Shown here: positions 7,701 through 14,792 of the stretch, in pieces
Layout: each line of letters begins with the position of its first letter
How positions within the stretch are numbered: the stretch's first letter is position 1
Source: Burkholderia sp. 4M9327F10
Lineage (GTDB): Bacteria > Pseudomonadota > Gammaproteobacteria > Burkholderiales > Burkholderiaceae
NCBI RefSeq assembly: GCF_005503145.1
Contig: NZ_SCNV01000002.1
Span: forward strand, 124,001-188,000
DNA: 64,000 bases
Direction: 5' to 3'
Made by a program: the position numbers and the translations under genes
The notes under the pieces: model-generated
The model's input: the letters and a program-made list of their open reading frames with translations, nothing else
Told to the model about the DNA's origin: nothing
Databases searched by the model: none

Positions 7701-9450
7701 GTTTGATGAGGCCACCGGTGCCCGAGATATTGCCGCCGAAGGTCTGGTTCGTACTATCGCCAAACGTGAGCGTGTACCCGCCCAATGAGACAGACGAACC
7801 TCTGCCGCCGCTCAGCGCGCCGATGGTCTGGTTGCCGGCGGCGCTAATGTCGAAGCCCGCGCCGCTTCCCACGAGGTTCAGTGCGCCCGCTGCAGAAAGG
7901 CTCCCGCCTGCCCCGATCGCGAGCGTGCCGCTATTGACGGTCGTGCCACCGGTGTAGGTGTTCGCGCCAATGAGCGTCGTGGTGCTGGGGCCGTTCAAGG
8001 TCAGGCCGCCGCTGCCGGAGATCGTGCCGGCGAGCATCAGATTGTTGCTTCCGCCAAGCGTCAGGACACTGCCGCTAACGATTTCAATATTGTTGCCAAG
8101 CGCAACGGCGGCGATGGAGTCGAGCGTCGCCGAACCGTTAACCGCTACACTGCCCGTGCCGAGCGCCAGGCCGTTGCCGACGCTGAGCGTGCCGCTGTCG
8201 AGGTTCGTGCCGCCGGTATAGGTGTTCGCTCCCGTCAGCGTCAACGTACCAGTGCTGTTCTGGCTAAGCGAGCCCGAACCGCCGATCGTGCCCGACAGGG
8301 TGATGCCGTTGCTCCCCTGGACCGCCAGTCCGCCCGCGCCGAGCGTGACCGTGTTGGAAACATTGAGCCCCTGGACAGCGGCCTGGATCGCGCCGCCGTT
8401 ACCCGTGATCGTGCCGGTACCGAGCGACGTGTTGTTGTCGATGATCGCAACGCCGCCGCTGAGCGTCGCATCCTGGTAGGTTCCCGCGCCGCTGACGCTC
8501 CACGAGCCACTGGCGATATCGAGGTGCTGGAAATTGACGTAGCTGCTGTTGCTGAGTGAACCGCTCGCCGGGCCGCCGCCGTTCTGTTGCAGCACCAGGG
8601 TATTGTTGCCGCCGGCGCCGCCGTCCACTGTGCCGGTCGCCGCAAATTCCAGCGTTGCGGCGCCGACGCTCACGTTGATCGCGGTGCCGGTGCCGCCGGC
8701 TGCGTTCACCGACGAGCCGGTCGTGGCGGTGAAGGTATTGGTGCTGCCCGCTCCCAGCGACACGCTGCCGTTGATGGTCCCCGAGTTGACGAAGGTGTTG
8801 CCCGTTCCGGGCGTGCCGGACGCCTGGAACGCCACGCGGCCATCGATCGTACCGCTGTTGTTGAAGTTGACCTGGGCGCCACCGTAGGCCATCACGACCG
8901 GTGCATCCGCGCCGGTGAGCGTGGCGCCGACCAGCGCGGTCGACCCTATGGTGCCGGTGTTGGTGATGTTCGTCACGCCGCCGGCGCCGTTCTCGGCGCC
9001 GAGCGCCATGCCGGTGACGCCGCTCAGCGCGACGCCGGTCGAGCCGTTCAGAGTCCCGTTATTGGTCACCGTAGTGGTGCTCGCCGACGCGTTGCCCACG
9101 AGCAGGCCGCTCGACAGGACGCCCAGCCCGTCGCCAAGTGCGGCCGGGTCGATCACGCCATTGTTCGTCACCGTGACGCCGCTGCCCGACAACGACATCG
9201 CAGTGCCGCCGACCCCGAGCAGCACACCGAGGCTCGCGCCGGAGTTGACGGTCACATTGAGGTTGCTGGTGCCGTTCGCGTAGCTCGGCGCAAGAGGGTT
9301 GGCGACACCGGAGCAACTGACATTGCTGCCTGCTGCGCTGCAGGTGGCATGCGCAGGGATAATGCCGGCGCTCACGAGAGCGAAAAAAACGCCCATGACG
9401 GGCACGAACTTCGGCGCTTCGATCTGCGTTTCCCGACGACTGCGGTGCAT
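4747..9450 (-). CDS. Large autotransporter (type Va) with tandem passenger repeats
   Basis: A 1567-residue surface protein. The ATG at 9450 follows GGGGGTAGGC; the frame also opens at a TTG 30 bases earlier, without a better ribosome site. An extended, basic N-terminus leads into a signal peptide ending near Ala-His-Ala. The passenger is Gly/Ser/Thr/Asn-rich, with at least six PATR-type repeats of about 98 residues (GGLIKQGSGT..L.GA.TYSGGTT...GTLA), which should form a long beta-helix. A Pro/Thr linker (TPVTPVTPVVVAPV) precedes a beta-barrel of about 280 residues that ends in NVRVGYSF, with the C-terminal Phe needed for BAM insertion. No protease or lipase motif is seen in the passenger, so adhesion or aggregation is the likely role. 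Codons have almost no stops on the opposite strand, which creates spurious frames there. Confidence 0.92.
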   Translation of the reverse strand: MHRSRRETQIEAPKFVPVMGVFFALVSAGIIPAHATCSAAGSNVSCSGVANPLAPSYANGTSNLNVTVNSGASLGVLLGVGGTAMSLSGSGVTVTNNGVIDPAALGDGLGVLSSGLLVGNASASTTTVTNNGTLNGSTGVALSGVTGMALGAENGAGGVTNITNTGTIGSTALVGATLTGADAPVVMAYGGAQVNFNNSGTIDGRVAFQASGTPGTGNTFVNSGTINGSVSLGAGSTNTFTATTGSSVNAAGGTGTAINVSVGAATLEFAATGTVDGGAGGNNTLVLQQNGGGPASGSLSNSSYVNFQHLDIASGSWSVSGAGTYQDATLSGGVAIIDNNTSLGTGTITGNGGAIQAAVQGLNVSNTVTLGAGGLAVQGSNGITLSGTIGGSGSLSQNSTGTLTLTGANTYTGGTNLDSGTLSVGNGLALGTGSVAVNGSATLDSIAAVALGNNIEIVSGSVLTLGGSNNLMLAGTISGSGGLTLNGPSTTTLIGANTYTGGTTVNSGTLAIGAGGSLSAAGALNLVGSGAGFDISAAGNQTIGALSGGRGSSVSLGGYTLTFGDSTNQTFGGNISGTGGLIKQGSGTETLTGPNVYSGGTTIEAGTLALGVGGSLASNGSVNLTGAGAGFDISAAASQTIGALSGVSGSSVMLGANTLTLAGSTSQAFGGSISGTGGLIKQGSGTQTLGGASTYTGGTTIEAGTLALGAGGSLAATGSVNLAGTGTGFDISAATNQTIGALSGAAGSSVTLGANTLTFGDSTNQTFAGVVTGAGGLIKQGSGTQTLSGANTYSGGTTIANGTLAIGSGGSLSSSGTVSLTLAAAGFNLSAASGGQTIGGLSGVAGSSVVLGANALTINGSTSQTFAGAISGSGGLTKQGSGTQTLSGASTYSGGTTLSGGTLAIAQDTSLGAASGALTFSGGTLQTTSTLSSARNVTLASNGVFNTNAGTNLTLSGTVSGSGALVKAGSGTLTLSAAETYSGGTTIEDGTLVVASGGSVVGAVILAGPDAVFDLAAGGTQSVASLSGASGSSVAINGGTLSLNAVANQTYSGAFTGAGTLLKQGSASWILDGVSTGFTGTTEVANGLLEVGDINTPTAVLGGNVSVDSNGTLRGHGTVGGNVVNNGTVMPGGSIGTLTVSGNYSQASSATLAIEVSPSAGSSLNVAGAAVLNGALAIVYDPGTYAARQYTILSAANGVTGRFASASSTAQSGASLGSLQQSVSYGANAVDLVLSDAQATSPGNSTTPVTPVTPVVVAPVGTSIYTALGTSAAIGAQSANAALLERLSHASTGAGAAPDGWVSATGAQTKVDGNGAQPGFQSDQYGFMAGLDQTLGAYTAGVAAGYTHTDTDEQGTGDSGSIDTLRVALYGSRWLGPVGVSATAGYGLDFLSQKRPFGSIGTAEGDHMGQEFTTAGQASLPLTLGSVVLTPRLGLRYAYFHGNGFGESGANGQDLSVGTDNVHSLQPYAEVTLDKSFGNAWKPVDVQLRVGYAHEVLDTSRTMTVTAQDGTVFAAPGTTLPRSYLTTGVSVSLQPLKALTVSLGYDALINTGHTSAQSGNVRVGYSF
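6240..8030 (-). repeat. Tandem repeats of about 294 bp inside the autotransporter gene
   Basis: The segment encoding KQGSGTQTL recurs near 6250, 6540, 6808, 7105, 7402, 7698 and 7990, giving units of about 267-297 bp. The three units between about 7105 and 7990 are most alike. Each unit encodes one PATR passenger module. Such repeats can expand or contract by recombination. Confidence 0.8.
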
Positions 9451-9865
9451 GCCTACCCCCGATAATTTAGAAACCTGCAACCTGCGCGCTTTCTTTATTT
9501 GATTGGAATGTGTAAGGTTTTAATAAGCTGCGTGTTACGTTAATAATTTGTGGTTCGGATTATGGCAGGATCTACGCAATATCTAAAGCCCGGTGTTAAA
9601 AGCGATATGGGGTAATGCTTTGACCCGCCGGATTTGTGGGATCCAGCGGGCGCCGAAGGCAGCACTGGCGTGGGTAGCGCGCGAAGGCGACGATAAGGCC
9701 GCGCCGGATTTCAAAAGTAATCCAGTACGGCGGTTTTTCTGAATTGCTGCATTAATCACAGTAGTGTAGAGCCGGAAATTCTTAAATTCGGATTCAGGTG
9801 CCGCACAGTGGCTGATCCGGAGCGGCAGCGGGCAATCCGCCACCACTCAAGAAATCCAGTCAATT
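9451..9865. other. AT-richer intergenic region between autotransporter and FlxA-like gene
   Basis: About 415 bp with no convincing gene. The part next to the autotransporter (about 9490-9560) is clearly AT-rich, with runs such as TTTTAATAA and TTAATAATTT, and probably holds its promoter. The right end runs into the terminator at 9866-9894. Confidence 0.5.
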
Positions 9866-9894
9866 AGCCGATAACCCGATTAGCGGCTTTTTTT
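9866..9894 (+). terminator. Rho-independent terminator just before the FlxA-like gene
   Basis: AGCCG...CGGCT arms (9866-9870 and 9884-9888) extend inward with a TAA/TTA pairing around one mismatch, and seven T residues follow (9888-9894). It acts on the plus strand, yet no plus-strand gene lies upstream and the next gene starts 30 bp later. It could be the end of a small RNA or an attenuator for the gene after it. Confidence 0.7.
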
Positions 9895-9923
9895 CACTCA
9901 CCGTAACGGACCCTACTCCGACC

Positions 9924-10436
9924 ATGCAGATCCAGAATTCGCTCTCCGTCAGCAGCGGCACGGCCGCTACGCAGGCAACGTCTTCGACGCCCGCTACGTC
10001 CGCCACGTCCGCGACCACAGCTACGACCGATCCGGCACAAGCATCGAACAGCGGCAGCGCCACCAGCACCAGTTCGAGTTCGACCACCAGTTCATCGACG
10101 AGTACTGGCAAAACCCAGGCCGCAGGTGGCGGCGGCGGTGGCGCGAGCAGTAGCAGCAGCTCGACGGAATCGGAGATCGAGAAGCTGAAGCAACTCATCA
10201 AATCGCTGCAGGCACAGCTCGCACAGGTCGAGCAGCAGATCGCGCATAGCTCGCAGCAGCCGGCGCAGGGCACCCAAGGCGCGCAAGACCCCCAGGCCGC
10301 ATCGAACACGGCAGCGAGCGGCGCCAGCACTGAGGCAAGCTCGATTTCCGCGGCCATCCAGATGGCCACGGCGGAACTGGCTCAATTGATGCTGTCGTCG
10401 GGCCAGACCACGGGCATTGTCAACACGCAGGCGTGA
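9924..10436 (+). CDS. FlxA-like low-complexity coiled-coil protein
   Basis: A 170-residue protein. Residues 1-80 are almost only Ser, Thr, Ala and Gly, including a six-Gly run followed by a six-Ser run. A short coiled coil follows (about 82-109, EIEKLKQLIKSLQAQLAQVEQQI), then an Ala/Gln-rich tail. This layout matches the FlxA-like family seen widely in Burkholderia, whose function is not established; the E. coli founder is expressed with flagellar genes. No signal peptide. The start has only a weak ribosome site, and the coding repeats (GGC, AGC) make the length prone to change. Confidence 0.7.
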   Translation: MQIQNSLSVSSGTAATQATSSTPATSATSATTATTDPAQASNSGSATSTSSSSTTSSSTSTGKTQAAGGGGGGASSSSSSTESEIEKLKQLIKSLQAQLAQVEQQIAHSSQQPAQGTQGAQDPQAASNTAASGASTEASSISAAIQMATAELAQLMLSSGQTTGIVNTQA

Positions 10437-10520
10437 GCGCTTCGCCGGCGCCGCGCCCGCGTGTCAGCCGGTAGATTGCGATGTTTTTGACGAGGCAGGA
10501 GGGTTGAGCGCTGCGCGCCA

Positions 10521-11396
10521 CTATGCAGGCTCTGGCGGGAATTCGAGGCGATAACCGCGCTGCTCCAGCATCTGCGCAATGTCCATTTCGCGAAAGCCGT
10601 TCTTGACCCGGCTCTTCCTGGCCGTGTAGCGGACAACAGGCGGATCGATGCTCACCAGCCGCCGCCATCTGCAATGATGGCCGAAAAGCTGCATCAGATC
10701 CGTATCGGCGTTGATGTACCCTGCGTGCTCGATGCCGAATTGCAGGCACAGATCAACCGGCGCGAATTTCAGACCGGCTGCTTCGAGTGACGGCCGCATG
10801 ACAGCCGTCAGTTGCACATCTTCGTTTAGCGCACCATTGGCCCAGTTCATCCGCAAAGGGACGCCTTCGACCGTATCCGGCGGTCGAATCTCCATCTTTA
10901 TCTCGGGATGATCGACTAGCGCACGTAGCATGCGGCGGCTGCGCAGGCTGAAACCGCCGTTCAATACAGGCATGACAGTGGTGCCGGGTTTGCCCAGCTC
11001 GTGGTTCCAGTCGTACCTGTAAAGCCACTTCGTACCTTGTGCATTGTCGACCCGGCCAACGTGAGTCGTCGGACCCACATAGTCGTAGTTGAGAAAGTCA
11101 TCGCCCCAATTGGCTGTGTCGAGCACCCAGCCGTCGTCCTGCACCACCAGTACAAACTCCGTTTCAATCAGGCGCCATAGTGCGAACATCATGAACCAGC
11201 TGTATTCGTGATAGTTCATGGGGGCAATCGCACGATGTTCGATTCCCTCAGCCCTATTCCGGGGCGCGTTTGGACTGCATAGCAAAGCGCGCGCACCGGG
11301 CATCTGGCGTTGACTCAGAGTGAGAGCAAATGCAGCGCCTTGGGCATCCGGCAATCCTGTTACCGAAACGATCGTTATCTGGCTGAAATCGGGCAT
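10521..11396 (-). CDS. DUF5672 family protein (glycosyltransferase-like)
   Basis: This 291-residue soluble protein matches the DUF5672 pattern: a beta-strand start (ITIVSVTGLPDAQGAAFAL), the central VLVVQDDGWVLD with two Asp residues resembling a glycosyltransferase metal site, DYVGPTT, GGFSLRSRRM, and the NEDVQL segment. The family is found near polysaccharide genes and as lone genes; the sugar donor and acceptor are not known. It stands alone here, between the FlxA-like gene and an HxlR regulator, with no operon partner. No signal peptide, so it is probably cytoplasmic. Confidence 0.75.
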   Translation of the reverse strand: MPDFSQITIVSVTGLPDAQGAAFALTLSQRQMPGARALLCSPNAPRNRAEGIEHRAIAPMNYHEYSWFMMFALWRLIETEFVLVVQDDGWVLDTANWGDDFLNYDYVGPTTHVGRVDNAQGTKWLYRYDWNHELGKPGTTVMPVLNGGFSLRSRRMLRALVDHPEIKMEIRPPDTVEGVPLRMNWANGALNEDVQLTAVMRPSLEAAGLKFAPVDLCLQFGIEHAGYINADTDLMQLFGHHCRWRRLVSIDPPVVRYTARKSRVKNGFREMDIAQMLEQRGYRLEFPPEPA

Positions 11397-11565
11397 GTCT
11401 GACGGTTAGTGGTTCGATTGGGTAGTCCGCAATGAGCGGAAAGATTGCGAGCGCAACCAACCAGACAGTGTTTCGCAAGAGTAACGGGGACTCAATAGCA
11501 AGATTTCGAAAGCTTTTGCTGCAAAGGCGCAGGCCGGCGAATCAGCTGCATGCGCCCAGGCTGCC

Positions 11566-11934
11566 TCAACGGCTTGCGTCGTATCGCAAACGGCTGTCCT
11601 GAATGGCGGTGCGATGCGCACGCGCCCAGAGTGCCAACTGCCGAACCGGCTCGGATAGCGATCGCCCGAGTGCGGTCAACGCATAGTCCACCTGCGGTGG
11701 TGTAGTGGCGCGTACCGTGCGCTCGACCATGCCGTCGCGTTCGAGCGTCTTGAGCGTACGCGTCAGCATCTGCTGCGAGATACCGCTCACATGGCGCTTG
11801 ATGTCGTTGAAACGCCGCGGCTGGTCGCGCAACGCTACCACCACCTGCATCGTCCACCTGTCTCCAACCCGGCTGAGGATCTCGCTGACCCCGCGGCAAT
11901 CGCTGGGCGCATCAAGCTGCGTGGGCACATCCAT
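11566..11934 (-). CDS. HxlR-family transcriptional regulator
   Basis: A 122-residue winged-helix regulator of the HxlR type. After Cys13 comes VSEILSRVGDRWTMQVVVALRDQPRRFNDIKRHVSGISQQMLTRTLKTLERDGMVERT, the standard HTH and wing, then LTALGRSL near the end. HxlR proteins often sense electrophiles or aldehydes through the conserved N-terminal Cys. It is divergent from a glutathione S-transferase gene 97 bp away, so it probably represses or activates that gene from the shared intergenic region. AGGTCAT before the ATG is a plausible ribosome site. Confidence 0.88.
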   Translation of the reverse strand: MDVPTQLDAPSDCRGVSEILSRVGDRWTMQVVVALRDQPRRFNDIKRHVSGISQQMLTRTLKTLERDGMVERTVRATTPPQVDYALTALGRSLSEPVRQLALWARAHRTAIQDSRLRYDASR

Positions 11935-12031
11935 ATGACCTGGTCCTGAAAATATGCGTTTTTGGTGAACCGCGAGAAATCACATACTGGGTGCTGGCCA
12001 ACCATCCAGACCCCACATCGCGGAGAATATT

Positions 12032-12616
12032 ATGAAGCTTTTTTACCACCCCGGTGCCTGCAGCCTCGCTGTCCACATTGCGCTTATCGAGGCGGGAATG
12101 CCTTACGAACTGGTGAGCATCACCCGCGACAAGCGAACCTCGGACGGGCGAGATTTCATGAAGATCAACCCGAAGGGCTTCGTGCCGACACTGGAATTCG
12201 ACGATGGAACGGTGCTGACGGAAGCGCTCGTCATTCTCGTCTACATTGCCCATCGGGCGGACGCACTGCTCCCGGAGGACGGCCCGGTACGCTGGCACGC
12301 GCTCGAAGCCACCTCATTCATGACGAGTGAAATTCACGGCAATTTCAAGCCATTCTGGAAGGGCGCGAGCGAGGCCGAAAAGGACCACGCAGGACAGATG
12401 CTGGTCAGGCACTTCGCCGTCATCGCCAGGCAACTGGGTGACAGGCCGTTCCTGACGGGTGAGCGCATGACTATCGCCGACCCATACCTGTTCGTGATGT
12501 TGATGTGGGCGGACAGGCACGGAATCGGAGTATCCGGGCCGTTCGGAAACTATGTTGCCCGGATGAAGGAGCGGCCGTCCGTCGCGCAGGCGCTCGCGGA
12601 GGAAGGGCTTGTCTGA
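12032..12616 (+). CDS. Glutathione S-transferase (bacterial beta-like class)
   Basis: A 194-residue cytosolic GST. The N-terminal thioredoxin fold begins MKLFYHPGACSLAVHIAL, with the YHPGACS loop that carries the catalytic Ser or Cys of bacterial GSTs. NPKGFVPTLEFDDGTVLTEALVILVYIA forms the glutathione site (cis-Pro in VPTL, then TE). The all-helical C-terminal domain includes LTGERMTIADPYLFVML. It conjugates glutathione to electrophiles or acts as a peroxidase. GGAG six bases before the ATG supports the start. Divergence from the HxlR regulator suggests induction by an electrophile. Confidence 0.9.
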   Translation: MKLFYHPGACSLAVHIALIEAGMPYELVSITRDKRTSDGRDFMKINPKGFVPTLEFDDGTVLTEALVILVYIAHRADALLPEDGPVRWHALEATSFMTSEIHGNFKPFWKGASEAEKDHAGQMLVRHFAVIARQLGDRPFLTGERMTIADPYLFVMLMWADRHGIGVSGPFGNYVARMKERPSVAQALAEEGLV

Positions 12617-12656
12617 ATGTGATGGGTAAGCGGCTCACTGCCCGGGTGTTCATTCA

Positions 12657-12679
12657 CTGGCGCACGTCGCCCGCGCCAG
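12657..12679. terminator. Hairpin between GST and hipA 3' ends
   Basis: CTGGCGC (12657-12663) pairs with GCGCCAG (12673-12679) across a 9-base loop, between two convergent genes. No T-tract follows on either strand, so the role is uncertain. Confidence 0.3.
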
Positions 12680-12691
12680 GCCCCACCCTCT

Positions 12692-13963
12692 TTAACCATC
12701 CGCGAGGCGAAAAGCACCGGCCATTCGATCCTGCTCGCGAGCAGAAAGCCTGAGCCCATTCGCAATGATTCTCCATTGGCTAACTGTGCTCCGGAAGTCT
12801 TCGATGATCGTATCGGCATCGTTCAGGCGTACCCGGAAATATTCGGCTACCTCTCGCGCCAGATCGAGATCCAGGGCATTGTCGGCTTCGGTGATATTGA
12901 GCTTCAGACCGTCGGCAACCGGGACGGGGTTCATGTCATAGGCTTCGGAGAGTCGCCATCCGGCGCCCGGAACCAGAATGAAACCGTGGTTACGCAAATG
13001 GTCGTCGGTGTTCGAGACGAGGATGTTGAAGACAATCCTCGACCATAGCTCGCGCAAGTCAGCATTGGTTTGCACTCCGCGCATCATGAGAACCTCGGCC
13101 AGTTCCAGATAACTGGCGCCTGTGGAGGCATCGTCACCGTCGACATGGCCAGTCATGGTCATCGCCGAGGCAAAGTGAAGGCGTCGGCCTTGCTCGGTGC
13201 GATCAAACCGGCGGACCATGAAGCAATGGTAGTCACTGGCGAATTTGCGGGCTTCGGCGACGGCCACATTCAGGCCACAGCCAAGGGCGAGAGCATTGAC
13301 GACCATCTCCCACCCGCCGACGTCGTAGTCGTCGCGGGTACTCGGAAACTTGGCGATATACAAACGCCCACTGTCGTCCGCGACGCTTGCCTTGGGTCTG
13401 GCGCCGCCGAGCGAACCACCAGGGGCAATCAGCATTCTCAGCCAGTCTTGCCCCTCCAGAGCCACGTTATCCGGGTCATCCTCCAAAGCGCGGCTTGCGC
13501 TTTCCAGATCGTGAATTTCGGTGAACGGAGGAGCCGCCTCGCCAATCCGGTCATCGAGAAACTCGCCAGCATCATCAAATTTGTAGCGTAAGGCGCCTAC
13601 ACGATAGAGGTCATGCACGCCCAACAGGTAGTCCGATTCGTAGAGCCGTACATCCTTACGCTGGAGGCCGGTGCGAATGTCCCGCTCGAGCCTGCGATCC
13701 ATGAGCAGGCGGCCCCATCGATCGGGACTCGAATCCGCAAAGACACCGAACTTGTCCTGCGGCGGGACCGGATACTGGGGACCTTCAAACAATCCAAGCC
13801 CGGGATCGAGCTGCAATTGGCCGAGGTCGTGGTCACTCAAGGCTGCAGGGTCATACTGAAACTCAAATAGCTCGCTCGCACGGGACTTACGGCTATGCAG
13901 AAGCCCGAGCTTTTTAGGCTCACGCAGTCCGTCCCAGTCAGCATACACGCCGATCATGGTCAT
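12692..13963 (-). CDS. hipA: Type II toxin HipA, serine/threonine kinase
   Basis: A 423-residue HipA-family kinase. It has the HipA N-terminal subdomain, the Gly-rich loop [10 protein letters not shown] (182-191), the catalytic SNTDDH (317-322) and the metal-binding DMNP (343-346). E. coli HipA stops growth by phosphorylating glutamyl-tRNA synthetase; other homologues use other targets. All catalytic motifs are intact, so the kinase should be active. The ATG overlaps the hipB stop by four bases (ATGA), giving the usual antitoxin-first order. A second Met lies two codons in. Confidence 0.93.
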   Translation of the reverse strand: MTMIGVYADWDGLREPKKLGLLHSRKSRASELFEFQYDPAALSDHDLGQLQLDPGLGLFEGPQYPVPPQDKFGVFADSSPDRWGRLLMDRRLERDIRTGLQRKDVRLYESDYLLGVHDLYRVGALRYKFDDAGEFLDDRIGEAAPPFTEIHDLESASRALEDDPDNVALEGQDWLRMLIAPGGSLGGARPKASVADDSGRLYIAKFPSTRDDYDVGGWEMVVNALALGCGLNVAVAEARKFASDYHCFMVRRFDRTEQGRRLHFASAMTMTGHVDGDDASTGASYLELAEVLMMRGVQTNADLRELWSRIVFNILVSNTDDHLRNHGFILVPGAGWRLSEAYDMNPVPVADGLKLNITEADNALDLDLAREVAEYFRVRLNDADTIIEDFRSTVSQWRIIANGLRLSAREQDRMAGAFRLADG

Positions 13964-14448
13964 TTTTTCCCGTGCTCTGCGCGCGCTCTCTTGACCGGCT
14001 TCAGAAGCGAAGCAAGATCCACCGCCGTGGTGCCGTGTGATTTCGCTGGAGTTCCCTTCGCACTCCCTGGTGATTCTTGCTTGCCTGCTGCACCCACTCG
14101 CTGCCCCTCTGCGACCAGACTCTTACGGACAACGGGACGTGCGGTTCGCCCAGTGCTTCGCTTCACCAGGCTTGCATCCTGCAATTGACGACCGAGTTCG
14201 TCCTCTGCTGCCAGTTTTGCCAGATCTTTCTCGAGTCCCAAGACCTGCATGACGGAAACATAGGCTCCGATCGTTACCCCCGAGCTACCGGCCTCCAGCG
14301 AGCGAAGCGTCATCGGAGACATACCCGCCCGCTCCGCGACCTGCCTGGCAGTCAGCCTACGGCGCAGGCGCGCGAGCTTCAGCCGCTCACCCAGTTCGGC
14401 AAGCAAGCGGTCCGCATACGGTAAGAGCACTGCCGTCTTCTTAGCCAT
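13960..14448 (-). CDS. hipB: HipB-like antitoxin with long basic tail
   Basis: From the ATG at 14448 the product has 162 residues. An XRE helix-turn-helix fills residues 17-75 ([36 protein letters not shown]). About 80 further residues rich in Lys, Arg, Ser and Ala follow, ending [10 protein letters not shown]. coli HipB has only 88 residues, so this tail is unusual. The frame is open upstream to 14595, but that part would encode the operator DNA, so the shorter start is preferred. It has no obvious ribosome site, and a half-operator lies a few bases upstream, which suggests a short leader. Expected role: neutralise HipA and repress its own operon. Confidence 0.88.
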   Translation of the reverse strand: MAKKTAVLLPYADRLLAELGERLKLARLRRRLTARQVAERAGMSPMTLRSLEAGSSGVTIGAYVSVMQVLGLEKDLAKLAAEDELGRQLQDASLVKRSTGRTARPVVRKSLVAEGQRVGAAGKQESPGSAKGTPAKSHGTTAVDLASLLKPVKRARAEHGKK

Positions 14449-14451
14449 CGT

Positions 14452-14497
14452 GCCAATATTCCTGCTATTTTGGCCTAAATTAGCCAGAATATTAGCA
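14452..14497. promoter_or_regulatory. hipBA operator, proximal
   Basis: TGCTATTTTGGC (14463-14474) and GCCAGAATATTAGCA (14483-14497) face each other and match the arms of the perfect distal operator with a 3-base deletion and one mismatch. A further half-site, GCCAATATT, lies at 14452-14460. The block abuts the hipB start codon. Confidence 0.7.
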
Positions 14498-14558
14498 TAT
14501 TTGAGACTCGCCACGCGCTCGGATAGGCGGAGAGAGGGAGCTGGCAGAGCACCGAAAG

Positions 14559-14605
14559 TGCTAATATTTTGGCTATATTCCTTAAAAATAGCCAAAATAT
14601 TAGCA
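14559..14605. promoter_or_regulatory. hipBA operator, distal (perfect 18 bp inverted repeat)
   Basis: TGCTAATATTTTGGCTAT (14559-14576) and its exact reverse complement (14588-14605) are separated by 11 AT-rich bases. This is the strongest palindrome in the window and lies 110 bp before the hipB start, so it is most likely a HipB binding site used for autorepression. Confidence 0.8.
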
Positions 14606-14685
14606 TCTTCAAAGGATAAACATCTGGTTGGCGATACGGCTGAGGCCGGCCAGCCGAGCCGCCGTAGCGTATCGGGCGTTCAGAT

Positions 14686-14712
14686 TGAAAAAGGGGCAGC
14701 GCACTGCCCCTT
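14686..14712 (-). terminator. Rho-independent terminator of the GH54-like gene
   Basis: On the minus strand, AAGGGGCAG pairs with CTGCCCCTT around a 4-base loop (14691-14712) and is followed by TTTTTC. It lies 80 bp after the stop of the lipoprotein gene and reads in its direction. Confidence 0.85.
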
Positions 14713-14792
14713 CACCGCCTCCATCGCGCTTCATGTGCGGGCGGCGCTCCAGCGCCACCCGCATCACCGTGCACAGTCCTCGCGCTGCAAAC

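Noticed and set aside
6023..8479. Several Pro/Leu/Val-rich plus-strand frames opposite the autotransporter
   Set aside because: They mirror the Gly/Ser/Thr codon repeats of the passenger and repeat with the same period.
11405..11440. GGTTCGATT stretch resembling a tRNA T-loop
   Set aside because: No matching acceptor, D or anticodon arms nearby.
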